From NCBI RefSeq assembly GCF_014836325.1, contig NZ_JACSQZ010000004.1, positions 1 through 64,000 of the forward strand: 64,000 nucleotides of DNA, read 5' to 3'. The translations under genes and the position numbers were made by a program. Positions within the stretch are counted from its first letter, which is position 1; each line of letters begins with the position of its first letter. This DNA is from Clostridium gallinarum (GTDB lineage: Bacteria; Bacillota; Clostridia; Clostridiales; Clostridiaceae). The notes below the pieces were generated by a model that ran no database searches, had not been told where the DNA came from, and was given only the letters and a program-made list of their open reading frames with translations. Below, in pieces: positions 25,935 to 34,621 of the stretch.

Positions 25935-27536
25935 CTATTTATTTACCACTATTCCATTTTTATCTTCTAATATTAATTCATTATCCATAATTAATTTCCC
26001 GTTAACTATTACATATTTTATACCTTTAGGACTCCTAGATTTATTTATATAGTCTTCATACCCAACTATGTTATCAAAATCAAATATAGTTATATCGGCT
26101 ATCTTCCCTATCGTTAAAACTCCTCTATCCTCTAATCCTAAAGTTGTAGCTGGTAATAATGTACATTTATAAATACCTTCTTCTAAACTCAAAGCTTTTT
26201 TATCTCTAATATATTTCCCTATAAATAGGGGATAGTTTCCATATAACCTTGGATGTGGATCTCCTGCAGGAATACTATCTGATCCAACCATTTGAAGTGG
26301 GTGCTTTATAAGATTTATTGTATCCTCTTCTGAAAATATATTTAATGTTACTATCCCAACTCCACTTTCTTCAGAGACAAGCAAGTTTGCTACAAAATTT
26401 ACTGGATGAATATTTTCTTCTCTAGAAATTTCACCAACTGTTCTCCCTATATACTTTAAATTTTCTTCTTTGTTTAATGATGTTATTAATATGCCATCCC
26501 AACTAGCAATAGAGCTATAATTATCCCACCCAACATAATTAGTATTTAAATCCTCAAGCTCTTTTTTTATTCTTTCTATAGTATTATTATCTTTAAGCAT
26601 TTTTAACATAACCTCATTTCCATCTTGTGTTATCCAAGGTGGTAAAAGTTGAGTCATTAAAGTGCTTCCAGAAAGATATAAATGTTCATCGAATGTGATA
26701 TCTACCCCATTCTTAATAGCTTCATCAACTAAATTAATTAACTTTTCTGCCTTACATCCAAGTTCTTTTGAATCATAAGATCTCATATGAGATATATGGA
26801 TTCTTACTCCTGAAATACGTGCTATATTAATGACTTCATTTATGGCTTTTATTATGTTCCTATCATGATTTCTTACATGTACCATAACTACACCATTATA
26901 ATTTTTAACAATCTTACATAATTCTATTAACTCTTTCTCTCCACTATAAATTCCAGGCATATATTGAAGTCCTAAAGACATACCTATAGCCCCTTGCCTC
27001 ATTGCATTTTCAATTAAAATACACATATCTTTAATTTCATTTTCATTAGCTTCTGAGGAATCAAATCCTTTTACTTTTGCTCTAATTGCTCCATGAGAAA
27101 TAAGTACAGCATAATTATTTTTAATTCCCTTATTACTTATTTTATTGAAATAATCCTTAACATCTTTAAAATCAAATTTTATATTAGGAGAACCAACAAC
27201 TCCTTTTATATAGTTTTTCCAAAGCTTACTTTCATCTTCTAAACAAGGTATAACCCCTAATCCACATTGTCCAACTAATTCTGTAGTAACACCTTGTCTT
27301 ATCTTAAGATTTTGAATCTCTTCATCCATAAAAGGTACTAAATCATTATGACTATGTACATCTATAAATCCAGGTGATACAATAAGCCCTTCTGCATTTA
27401 ATATTCTTTTAGCATCTTCTTCTATAGATTTTTCAATTTTAACTATCTTTCCTTCTTTAATTCCTAAATCCATATTATATGCTTGGCTACCTGTACCATC
27501 TACTATTAATCCATTAGTTATTAGTATATCTAACAT
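25935..27536 (-). CDS. N-acyl-D-amino-acid deacylase family amidohydrolase
   Basis: A 533-aa metal-dependent amidohydrolase. The N-terminal small beta part (ITNGLIVDGTGSQAYNMDLG) leads to VDVHSHND (metal His61 and His63), then TTELVGQCGLG with the Cys that serves as metal ligand in D-aminoacylase. HVRNHDRN and IHISHM supply further His ligands, and GSDSIPAGDPHPRLYG is the C-terminal family motif. It would remove acyl groups from N-acyl-D-amino acids, for example from peptidoglycan or host peptides. It lies upstream of the lysine leader but seems transcribed separately. Confidence 0.88.
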   Translation of the reverse strand: MLDILITNGLIVDGTGSQAYNMDLGIKEGKIVKIEKSIEEDAKRILNAEGLIVSPGFIDVHSHNDLVPFMDEEIQNLKIRQGVTTELVGQCGLGVIPCLEDESKLWKNYIKGVVGSPNIKFDFKDVKDYFNKISNKGIKNNYAVLISHGAIRAKVKGFDSSEANENEIKDMCILIENAMRQGAIGMSLGLQYMPGIYSGEKELIELCKIVKNYNGVVMVHVRNHDRNIIKAINEVINIARISGVRIHISHMRSYDSKELGCKAEKLINLVDEAIKNGVDITFDEHLYLSGSTLMTQLLPPWITQDGNEVMLKMLKDNNTIERIKKELEDLNTNYVGWDNYSSIASWDGILITSLNKEENLKYIGRTVGEISREENIHPVNFVANLLVSEESGVGIVTLNIFSEEDTINLIKHPLQMVGSDSIPAGDPHPRLYGNYPLFIGKYIRDKKALSLEEGIYKCTLLPATTLGLEDRGVLTIGKIADITIFDFDNIVGYEDYINKSRSPKGIKYVIVNGKLIMDNELILEDKNGIVVNK

Positions 27537-27806
27537 ACTGTCCTCTCCCTTGCATATTTTTACTTTTATACCTTCTTTTATTATATACCTTTAATTATAG
27601 TAATTCACATTTATTATTCTTTATTATTTTGAGTAGTTCAGGGATTACAATAATATAGCTACAATTCTTTAATTCTAGCTTAATATATAAATTTATTATA
27701 ACTATTTATGATTTTTAATTTTTGAAATAAATTTATATAAAAAATTATTTATAATAAGGTGTATAAAGACATAAATTTAATAGTTACATAAATGGAGGAT
27801 ACTAAT

Positions 27807-28658
27807 ATGAGTAAGAAAATTATATTTTTCGATGTTGATGGTACACTTGTAGATGTTAGACCATCTAGAGAATATATTCCTGAATCTACTATAAGAGCAA
27901 TTAAGGAAACAAGAAAAAAAGGAAATCTATGCTTTTTGTGTACAGGCAGAAGCAAAGCTGAAATTTATCCTTATATTTTAGACGTTGGCTTCGATGGTAT
28001 TATTGGCGCTGGTGGAGGTTTTGTAGAAATTGGAGATAAGATTTTATATCATAAGCAAGTGTCTTTAAATGAAGTTACTCATGTAGTTGACTTTTTTGAT
28101 ACAAATGGCTTTGATTATTATGTTGAAAGTAATGGTGGACTTTACGCTAGTAAAAACCTTATACCAAGATTAGAAAGAATCATTTATGGTGATTTAGAAA
28201 ATGATCCTAATGCAGTTAAATTAAAAGAAGAATCACCTAGCCACTTTATTGAAGCCCTAAAGGAAGGATATGATTTACATAGAACTGATGTTAATAAAAT
28301 TTGTTTTTTAGAACATGATGCCTTCCCTTTTGAAACTGTTTATAAGGAGTTTGAAAAAGAGTTTAATGTTATCCATTGTACAGTTCCTATGTTTGGAGAT
28401 AACAGTGGAGAATTATCAGTACCAGGTGTTAATAAACAATATGCTATTGATAAACTGATTAAGCACCTAAATATTCCAAAAGAAAATACATATGCTTATG
28501 GTGATGGATTAAACGATATTGATATGCTAGAGTATTGTCAGTATGGAATTGCTGTTGGTAATGCTAAAGAAGCTTTAAAAGAAATAGCTGATGAAGTTAC
28601 TGAGGATATAGCCGAAGATGGTATTTATAATTCAATGAAAAAACATGGGTTGATTTAA
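27807..28658 (+). CDS. HAD-IIB (Cof-type) phosphatase
   Basis: A 283-aa haloacid dehalogenase-type phosphatase. Motif I is FFDVDGTLVD with nucleophile Asp, motif II is LCTGRSK, and motif IV is AYGDGLNDIDMLEYC. The cap domain (about 85-200) is of the Cof type, which acts on sugar phosphates, nucleotides or flavin precursors. The ATG at 27807 is preceded by GGAGG at 8 nt; the ATG at 27792 is before that site. Divergent from the deacylase gene, followed by a strong terminator. Confidence 0.92.
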   Translation: MSKKIIFFDVDGTLVDVRPSREYIPESTIRAIKETRKKGNLCFLCTGRSKAEIYPYILDVGFDGIIGAGGGFVEIGDKILYHKQVSLNEVTHVVDFFDTNGFDYYVESNGGLYASKNLIPRLERIIYGDLENDPNAVKLKEESPSHFIEALKEGYDLHRTDVNKICFLEHDAFPFETVYKEFEKEFNVIHCTVPMFGDNSGELSVPGVNKQYAIDKLIKHLNIPKENTYAYGDGLNDIDMLEYCQYGIAVGNAKEALKEIADEVTEDIAEDGIYNSMKKHGLI

Positions 28659-28717
28659 AATTTCTATTTTTATTCAATAATATAAGAGTGAAATAACTAT
28701 AAACTAAAAATTTTAAT

Positions 28718-28760
28718 AAAAGTCTGTACTTAAATAAAAAATATTTAAGTACAGACTTTT
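28718..28760. terminator. bidirectional terminator
   Basis: A perfect 19-bp inverted repeat, AAAAGTCTGTACTTAAATA (28718-28736) with its complement at 28742-28760, between the convergent HAD and enoate-reductase-like genes. Confidence 0.88.
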
Positions 28761-28880
28761 TATTATTTTCTTATTAAAAAGATATATTTCTCGCTATTAT
28801 AAATAAATATTTAAAGTAATTTCTTATACATTCTATCTACTAAAAAATCTAATAACTCCGTAATATATTTATATATTTAA

Positions 28881-30800
28881 TTATAAAGTTACAGCTAAAT
28901 TAAATCCATCTCTTACTGCATCACCTATTAATCTTACATTTTTACAATCCCCTATTAAATGATGTGCTATTCCTGCTTCATTTAATTTATTTGATAATGC
29001 ATTTTCTGATTTTGCTCCAATTGCAACTACTACCATATCACATGACATTTCTTTAATTGCATCAGCATGCTCAACCTTTATATGATCTTTTTCTATTGAT
29101 ACAAGCTTGTGTGATTTAAAAATTTCTACATTATGATCTTCAAGATTCTTAAACATAATCTCCATGTTAGTTGCTTTTTCGCCACCTAAAACTTTATCAC
29201 TTAGCTCAACTACAAAAGCTTCCTTATTTTTTTCTGCTACATATTCTGCAGTTTCAATACCTACAAACCCAGCTCCTATAATCGCAATTCTACCTTCTAA
29301 TTCTTGTGTTCCATTTAGAACATCCCAAGCTGATACAACTCTCATATTTTCGATTCCATCAAATTTAGGAACTATACTAGTTGCTCCTGTAGCAATTATT
29401 ACTTCATCACAATTAAACTCTTTTATAAGTTCTACTGTTGCTTCTACACCAGTTCTAACTTCTATATTAAGACGTTTTATTTGCTTTGAATAATATTCCA
29501 TTAATCTTTCCATTTCAGATTTATTTGGAGGAGCCATAGCTATGTTTAATTGTCCAAATAGCTTATCTTCTTTTTCTAATACTGTAACCTTGTGTCCTCT
29601 TTCAGCTGCTACACATGCTGCTTCAAGTCCAGCTACCCCTGCACCAACTACTAATATATTCTTTTTATTTTCTGCTTCTGTTATTAGAATTTCTTTCTCT
29701 AAACCATTAATAGGGTTAATTGAACATGCTATACTTCCATGTGCAAGTAATTTATCTGCACATCCTCTATTACACATAATACAGTATCTTATTTCATCTT
29801 CTTTTCCTTCTAAAACCTTTATTGGCCAATTAGGATCTGCAACTAGTTGTCTTCCTAAAGCAACTATATCAGCCTTATTAGTATCTAATATATCTCTAAC
29901 CATTTCTGGTTTTAATATTCTACCAACACAACTTACTGGAACAGTGGCAACTGATTTTATTTCTTCTGCTAAATCTAAGAAACATCCATAAGGCTCTAAA
30001 CCCATTGAAGGTATTGTATTTATTAATTCTCCATGATTTGCAAGCGCTACATGAAATGAATTAACCCCCTTTTCTTCTAACCACTTAACTAATATTTTAG
30101 CTTCTTCTAATGTTGGACCACCAAAACCTTTTCTTGGATTCATTCTAATAATAGACATTTTATAATCTATTGCCATATCAGGTAATACAGCTCTTATCTT
30201 GTCCATTACTTCTAATACAAATCTTGCTCTATTTTCAAAAGAACCACCATATTCATCTGTTCTCTTATTTAAAATAGGTGAACAGAACATACCTATTAAT
30301 CTATCTCCATGTAGTTGTAACATATCATATCCAGCTTTTTGAGCTCTTACTGCTACATCAACAATTAAATTTTGTATTTTTTCTATTCCAGCTTTATCAA
30401 CTTCATTTACAAATTCATTAAATAATCTATGATGAAGCTTCATTGCTGAAGGCATTCCATTTACTCTCGCTTCATTCATTATTATGTCTGGATCTACTTC
30501 TGGATAAAATATTTGTGCAGCTATCTTACTTCCTTCTTTATGAACTGCATCTGTTAAATTTTTATGACCTTCTATTAATCCATCATGATGAAGTGTTGGA
30601 GTTTTTGAAAAAGCTGCAACTGCTGAAACATCCCCAACTACAATTAATCCTGTTCCACCCTTTGCTATTTCTCTATAAAACTCTATTGCTTTAGGAGTTA
30701 TGATTCCCCCTCTTTCTTCAAAAGACGTAGTTAATGGTGGAAACATAATTCTATTTTTTATTTCAACATTTCCAATCTTAATAGGTGTAAAAATATTCAT
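28881..30800 (-). CDS. NADH:flavin oxidoreductase / 2-enoate reductase family protein
   Basis: A 639-aa iron-sulfur flavoenzyme of the old-yellow-enzyme family. Residues 1-330 form an FMN TIM barrel. CIMCNRGC near residue 341 plus a later Cys hold a [4Fe-4S] cluster. The second half has Rossmann motifs VVGAGVAGLEAA and IIGAGFVGIETAEYV for FAD and NADH. Relatives include enoate reductases and bile-acid or cinnamate reductases of Clostridium; the substrate cannot be read. Two palindromes in its promoter region and the divergent MarR gene indicate specific induction. Confidence 0.92.
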   Translation of the reverse strand: MNIFTPIKIGNVEIKNRIMFPPLTTSFEERGGIITPKAIEFYREIAKGGTGLIVVGDVSAVAAFSKTPTLHHDGLIEGHKNLTDAVHKEGSKIAAQIFYPEVDPDIIMNEARVNGMPSAMKLHHRLFNEFVNEVDKAGIEKIQNLIVDVAVRAQKAGYDMLQLHGDRLIGMFCSPILNKRTDEYGGSFENRARFVLEVMDKIRAVLPDMAIDYKMSIIRMNPRKGFGGPTLEEAKILVKWLEEKGVNSFHVALANHGELINTIPSMGLEPYGCFLDLAEEIKSVATVPVSCVGRILKPEMVRDILDTNKADIVALGRQLVADPNWPIKVLEGKEDEIRYCIMCNRGCADKLLAHGSIACSINPINGLEKEILITEAENKKNILVVGAGVAGLEAACVAAERGHKVTVLEKEDKLFGQLNIAMAPPNKSEMERLMEYYSKQIKRLNIEVRTGVEATVELIKEFNCDEVIIATGATSIVPKFDGIENMRVVSAWDVLNGTQELEGRIAIIGAGFVGIETAEYVAEKNKEAFVVELSDKVLGGEKATNMEIMFKNLEDHNVEIFKSHKLVSIEKDHIKVEHADAIKEMSCDMVVVAIGAKSENALSNKLNEAGIAHHLIGDCKNVRLIGDAVRDGFNLAVTL

Positions 30801-30824
30801 AAAGCACTCTCCTACTCAACATTT

Positions 30825-30841
30825 ATTTCAAAAATTGAAAT
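30825..30841. promoter_or_regulatory. MarR operator, site 1
   Basis: The palindrome ATTTCAAAAATTGAAAT lies 24 bp upstream of the enoate-reductase start. The half site is TTTCAA, spacer 3 bp. Confidence 0.7.
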
Positions 30842-30872
30842 ATTTATTTTATTATACTACCAATATTAATTT

Positions 30873-30889
30873 ATTTCAATTATTGAAAT
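30873..30889. promoter_or_regulatory. MarR operator, site 2
   Basis: The palindrome ATTTCAATTATTGAAAT has the same half sites as site 1, 48 bp away centre to centre, within the divergent intergenic region. Confidence 0.7.
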
Positions 30890-30966
30890 ATTTTTTTTTA
30901 ATCTTTTATTTATCTTTTATGCTATAATTTTTATAAAATATTCAATCTACTAATAGAGGTGTAATT

Positions 30967-31440
30967 ATGCTAGTAAATAAATTAATAGACATGAACTTTG
31001 ATGAAAACAAAAAATATAAAGACTGGTTTGGAAAGCCATTTAATGTTAATGATCAAACTATCTCCTTGAAAAAAGAAGAAAAAATAGTTTTATATTATTT
31101 ATATAAATACGGAGAAAGTACTATGGGAGATATTACTTCTTCTTTCGAGTTTGCTCATAGTACAACGAACTATATTATTAAAAGTTTAGAAGCTAAAGAT
31201 TTAGTATCTATAAATCCATCTAAAAATGATAATAGAGTTAGACTAATAAATTTAACTTCAAAAGGGCATGATTTGCTTATCTTATTAATGGAGCATTTAG
31301 AAAAAATTTCACTAAAAGTTGTATCCGATATATTACCAATATTATGTAGTAATTTAACAGATGAACTTGATACAGAAGAAAAAAATACTTTGAATAAATT
31401 ATTGAGTAAAATTAACTCATCAATTGAAAGTCTTAAATAA
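30967..31440 (+). CDS. MarR-family transcriptional regulator
   Basis: A 157-aa winged-helix regulator. The recognition part includes STMGDITSSFEFAHSTTNYI (about residues 50-69) and the wing has NPSKNDNRVRLINLTSKGHDLL, including the DxR wing motif. AGAGGTGT precedes the ATG by about 5 nt. Divergent from the enoate-reductase-like gene, with two TTTCAA-N3-TTGAAA palindromes between them, so it probably represses that gene and itself until a ligand binds. Confidence 0.9.
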   Translation: MLVNKLIDMNFDENKKYKDWFGKPFNVNDQTISLKKEEKIVLYYLYKYGESTMGDITSSFEFAHSTTNYIIKSLEAKDLVSINPSKNDNRVRLINLTSKGHDLLILLMEHLEKISLKVVSDILPILCSNLTDELDTEEKNTLNKLLSKINSSIESLK

Positions 31441-31519
31441 GAATATAATATTATAAAGTCAATTTTTTTATTTATTCATTTAAATCAATATCATCTCATA
31501 AAAAATTTAAAAATAAAAA

Positions 31520-31554
31520 CTATCACTGTATTTTTAATAAAATTTCAGTGATAG
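31520..31554 (-). terminator. terminator of the lipoprotein gene
   Basis: CTATCACTG (31520-31528) pairs with CAGTGATAG (31546-31554), followed on the minus strand by TTTTTATTTTT. It could also serve the convergent MarR gene. Confidence 0.75.
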
Positions 31555-31563
31555 CTATCTATA

Positions 31564-32112
31564 TTATCCTAATGGTTTAATTTCTACTATTTCAAAGAAA
31601 GTTGTATTTTCGTTTGATTTACCTTCTGTCTTACCCTTTAATTCGTCTATTTTTGCTTGGTCTTCAATAACTTTTACAACTAATCTTGCACCTTTGTTTC
31701 TTTCAAGTTTATCTGTTGCATTTGCATCATATTGATAGAAAGAAACTACTGCTATTTTATTTCTCTTTAAATTTTCTAAAGTTTGATTTTCTGATATTCC
31801 AGCCATTGCATAATTTTCATCAATCATTCCAAAGCCAAATATTGCTAAGTTTGGTGATCCATCTTCATTTGTAGTTGCATATGTAAATGTTCCAGTTCTA
31901 GCATTAACCGCATCTACTAATTCTTGACCTTTTAAAGAACTCTCTTCATAGAAAGCTTTAGTTGATGCTTTTGATATACTATCAACGCTTGCATTTTCAA
32001 TAATTACTCCTGTATTATTTTCAGTTACATTATTATCAGCTTTATTTCCACATCCTGTTAAAGAAAATACCATAACTGTTCCACATAGTAATGCAATCAA
32101 TCTTTTATTCAT
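31564..32112 (-). CDS. pyridoxamine-5'-phosphate-oxidase-like (FMN-binding split barrel) lipoprotein
   Basis: A 182-aa protein. The lipoprotein signal MNKRLIALLCGTVMVFSLTGC ends in a LTGC lipobox. The mature part has TFTYATTNEDGSPNLAIFGF and the later NQTLENLKRNKIAVVSFY, the pattern of PNPOx-like FMN-binding split barrels. An exported flavoprotein-like lipoprotein is unusual for this mostly cytosolic fold. A MarR-operator-like sequence lies near its promoter, so it may belong with the enoate-reductase regulon. Confidence 0.8.
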   Translation of the reverse strand: MNKRLIALLCGTVMVFSLTGCGNKADNNVTENNTGVIIENASVDSISKASTKAFYEESSLKGQELVDAVNARTGTFTYATTNEDGSPNLAIFGFGMIDENYAMAGISENQTLENLKRNKIAVVSFYQYDANATDKLERNKGARLVVKVIEDQAKIDELKGKTEGKSNENTTFFEIVEIKPLG

Positions 32113-32159
32113 TATAAATCCCCCTAAAACTTCGTTTTCTTTGTTGTAATATAATTATA

Positions 32160-32173
32160 TCAAAATTTGAAAT
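32160..32173. promoter_or_regulatory. possible third MarR operator
   Basis: TCAAAATTTGAAAT upstream of the lipoprotein gene matches the TTTCAA half site on one side and TCAAAA on the other. The match is incomplete. Confidence 0.35.
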
Positions 32174-32379
32174 ATTTTTCAATAATTATTGTTAACTTTT
32201 AAACAATTTTATTTTATTTATTTTTACATTTAATTCTTATTAATATAAGTTATTTCGAAACTTTAAATAAATTGATTTATAATACAAAATTTAAATAGTA
32301 ATTATTAATATTAAAATTGAATAAAAATTTAACAAGCATTTCTCATTCTATTATAGTACTTCTAACACTTTTTTAGGAT

Positions 32380-33123
32380 TCAATAAACTATTAATCCTTT
32401 TGTTTTCTTCTCTAAAAGTTCTCTTAAATTTGAATATTTATTTCTACTTACAGGTATAGTATTTTTGCTATCAAATAATTCAATTACATATGACCTTGTA
32501 TATTTATCTGGATATATAGCTTTTATTTGGTTTATTGGTACTAAAAAGGATTGATGTGGTCTATAAAAATCAAAATCTGAAAATATATTTTCTAAATTTT
32601 TCATTGATTCTTTAGAATATATTATTTCGTTATTTTTACATACAACCAAAATTCTTCTTCCTTGCTTTTCTATATATAAAATCTCATTTACATTTATCAT
32701 TCTTATACCATTATCTACATTTATACCTATTTTATAATCATTATTATTAAATTTTAAAGATTTAATTTCTTTAACCTTATTTAAGGCTTTTTCTAATCTA
32801 AGTTTATTAATAGGTTTAATTAGAAAATCCACTGGATAAACTTCATATCCTTCTAAAGCAAATCCAGGATGTCCTGTTACAAAAATAATTAAAGTATTTA
32901 AATTAAGTTTTTTTATCTGCCTAGCAATCTCTATACCATCAATTGATCCCATTTCAATATCTAAAAATATTAAATCTATATCATTATTCTGTAAAAATAG
33001 AACTAAATCTTGTGCCCTATTAAATTCTCCTTCTATTTTTATAAAAGAAAAGGCTTGAAGTTCTTTTTTTAAAATATTTATGCAATTTTTATCATTATCT
33101 ACTATTAAGCTTTTTATTAACAT
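32380..33123 (-). CDS. LytTR-family response regulator
   Basis: A 247-aa regulator. The receiver domain (1-120) has DLIFLDIEMG with phosphoacceptor Asp55, and Lys in FLIKPINK. The LytTR DNA-binding domain (about 140-240) has FYRPHQSFLVPINQIKAI and IPVSRNKY. Such regulators often control virulence or bacteriocin genes with a GHKL kinase, here the gene 27 bp upstream. Targets are unknown; the ABC transporter pair further upstream is a candidate by position. Confidence 0.92.
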   Translation of the reverse strand: MLIKSLIVDNDKNCINILKKELQAFSFIKIEGEFNRAQDLVLFLQNNDIDLIFLDIEMGSIDGIEIARQIKKLNLNTLIIFVTGHPGFALEGYEVYPVDFLIKPINKLRLEKALNKVKEIKSLKFNNNDYKIGINVDNGIRMINVNEILYIEKQGRRILVVCKNNEIIYSKESMKNLENIFSDFDFYRPHQSFLVPINQIKAIYPDKYTRSYVIELFDSKNTIPVSRNKYSNLRELLEKKTKGLIVY

Positions 33124-33150
33124 TATTTAATCGCCCCTCCATAAAAAATA

Positions 33151-34479
33151 TTAGTGTAATACCGGAATTCTAACTATAAAACTTATTTCATTATCTAATA
33201 TTTCAGAATAAATAACTCCATTATATTTAAGTAAAATTTTTTGTATCATCGGTAATCCTAGCCCCTCATGATTTTTCTTAGTTGTATAACCAATATCAAA
33301 AATACTCTTTATACACTCTTTCTCAGAATTTGTGCTATTCTTAACTTTTAGCACAATTGATTCTCTCTCCTTTGAAATATCCACATCTATTTTAAGATTA
33401 TTTTGACTTTCATTTTGAAGTTCATCAATAGCATTTTGAATTAAATTCCCTAATATTTTATTCATTTCATATACCGAACATGGCATATCTATTAAATTAT
33501 CATAAATGTAATAATTAATTTCTATACCTTTCTGATTTGCAATTTCTTTAAAAGTATTTAACATAGCTCCAATTATAGGATGATGTAATGGAAGCAATTC
33601 ATTTATGTATCCTGCGTCTTTTACTATATCTTCTATATATTTTTTACAATCTAAATAGTTTTTATCATTTATAAGTGCGTATATAGCATTAAGATGAAAA
33701 TTAAAATCATGTCTTTGAGATCTTATTACGTTATAATAGGCGAGTATTTCTTTTTGATGTTGACTGTCAGATAAAAGTTCCCTAAGTTTACTCTTATATT
33801 GGATATTAGATTTTAAATAAAATAATAATAATGAAGAAATTATTATACTTAAAAATACTAAAATAATTCTAAAATTAAATCTAAAATAATGTAGTTCTAA
33901 GAACATAATATATAATACAAAATTAAGGCTTAATAATATAAATTCTATTGAATAAATATTTATGTTATAGTAATCAGATGAATCATTAAATAATATCTTA
34001 TCTTCAAATATAAATTCAGGAAAAAATACTACACTATTATTGTATATTATCATTGTAATAACTATATTGCTAAGAAATTGAAATATAGCTACAGACGATT
34101 GTATAACAACATCTTCTGCAATATTATTTTTAATTAATAATATATTTAAAATATTATATTCTAAAAGCTTTATTATGCAAAGATCAAATGTTAATGCAAG
34201 AAGTACTATTATAATCACTTGTGAAAAAGGTATTTTTATAAAAAAATATATACAAGGTATCGTAATTAAGCAAATGAATAATACAGAAATATTTTTGTTT
34301 GTAAAAATACTAGAATAATAAAATAAAACACCAGCTACAACACTTATAAAAATACTTTTTTTAAGAACTTTTCTTAAATTAACTTCAGTTAACGAAAACC
34401 CAAATATAATGCTAGTATTTATTTCAATTATTAGATTAACTATAACTAATAGAGGATTTAATAAAGTATAATTCACCAT
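33151..34479 (-). CDS. GHKL-domain sensor histidine kinase (AgrC-like)
   Basis: A kinase of about 442 residues with six or seven N-terminal membrane helices (to about residue 220). The cytoplasmic half has the phosphoacceptor His in RSQRHDFNFHLNAIY, the N box NLIQNAIDEL and G box EGLGLPMIQKILLKY. This is the 10-type kinase layout of AgrC/ComD. GGAGG lies 4 nt before the ATG at 34479 and 7 nt before the adjacent GTG at 34476; either may be used. Paired with the LytTR regulator 27 bp downstream. No autoinducer peptide gene is visible nearby. Confidence 0.92.
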   Translation of the reverse strand: MVNYTLLNPLLVIVNLIIEINTSIIFGFSLTEVNLRKVLKKSIFISVVAGVLFYYSSIFTNKNISVLFICLITIPCIYFFIKIPFSQVIIIVLLALTFDLCIIKLLEYNILNILLIKNNIAEDVVIQSSVAIFQFLSNIVITMIIYNNSVVFFPEFIFEDKILFNDSSDYYNINIYSIEFILLSLNFVLYIMFLELHYFRFNFRIILVFLSIIISSLLLFYLKSNIQYKSKLRELLSDSQHQKEILAYYNVIRSQRHDFNFHLNAIYALINDKNYLDCKKYIEDIVKDAGYINELLPLHHPIIGAMLNTFKEIANQKGIEINYYIYDNLIDMPCSVYEMNKILGNLIQNAIDELQNESQNNLKIDVDISKERESIVLKVKNSTNSEKECIKSIFDIGYTTKKNHEGLGLPMIQKILLKYNGVIYSEILDNEISFIVRIPVLH

Positions 34480-34572
34480 CACACCTCCACTTTTTTCCAA
34501 ATTATATATACATTTTAGCATAGAATAAACCTAAGTCAACAAAAAGCATTTCACATAAATTTTTAGATAACA

Positions 34573-34612
34573 AAAAAATGTATTTGACTTCTCTAAATCA
34601 AATACATTTTTT
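34573..34612 (-). terminator. terminator of the ABC exporter genes
   Basis: A perfect 15-bp inverted repeat, AAAAAATGTATTTGA (34573-34587) with TCAAATACATTTTTT (34598-34612), just after the second ABC gene. Confidence 0.85.
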
Positions 34613-34621
34613 ATATAATTA

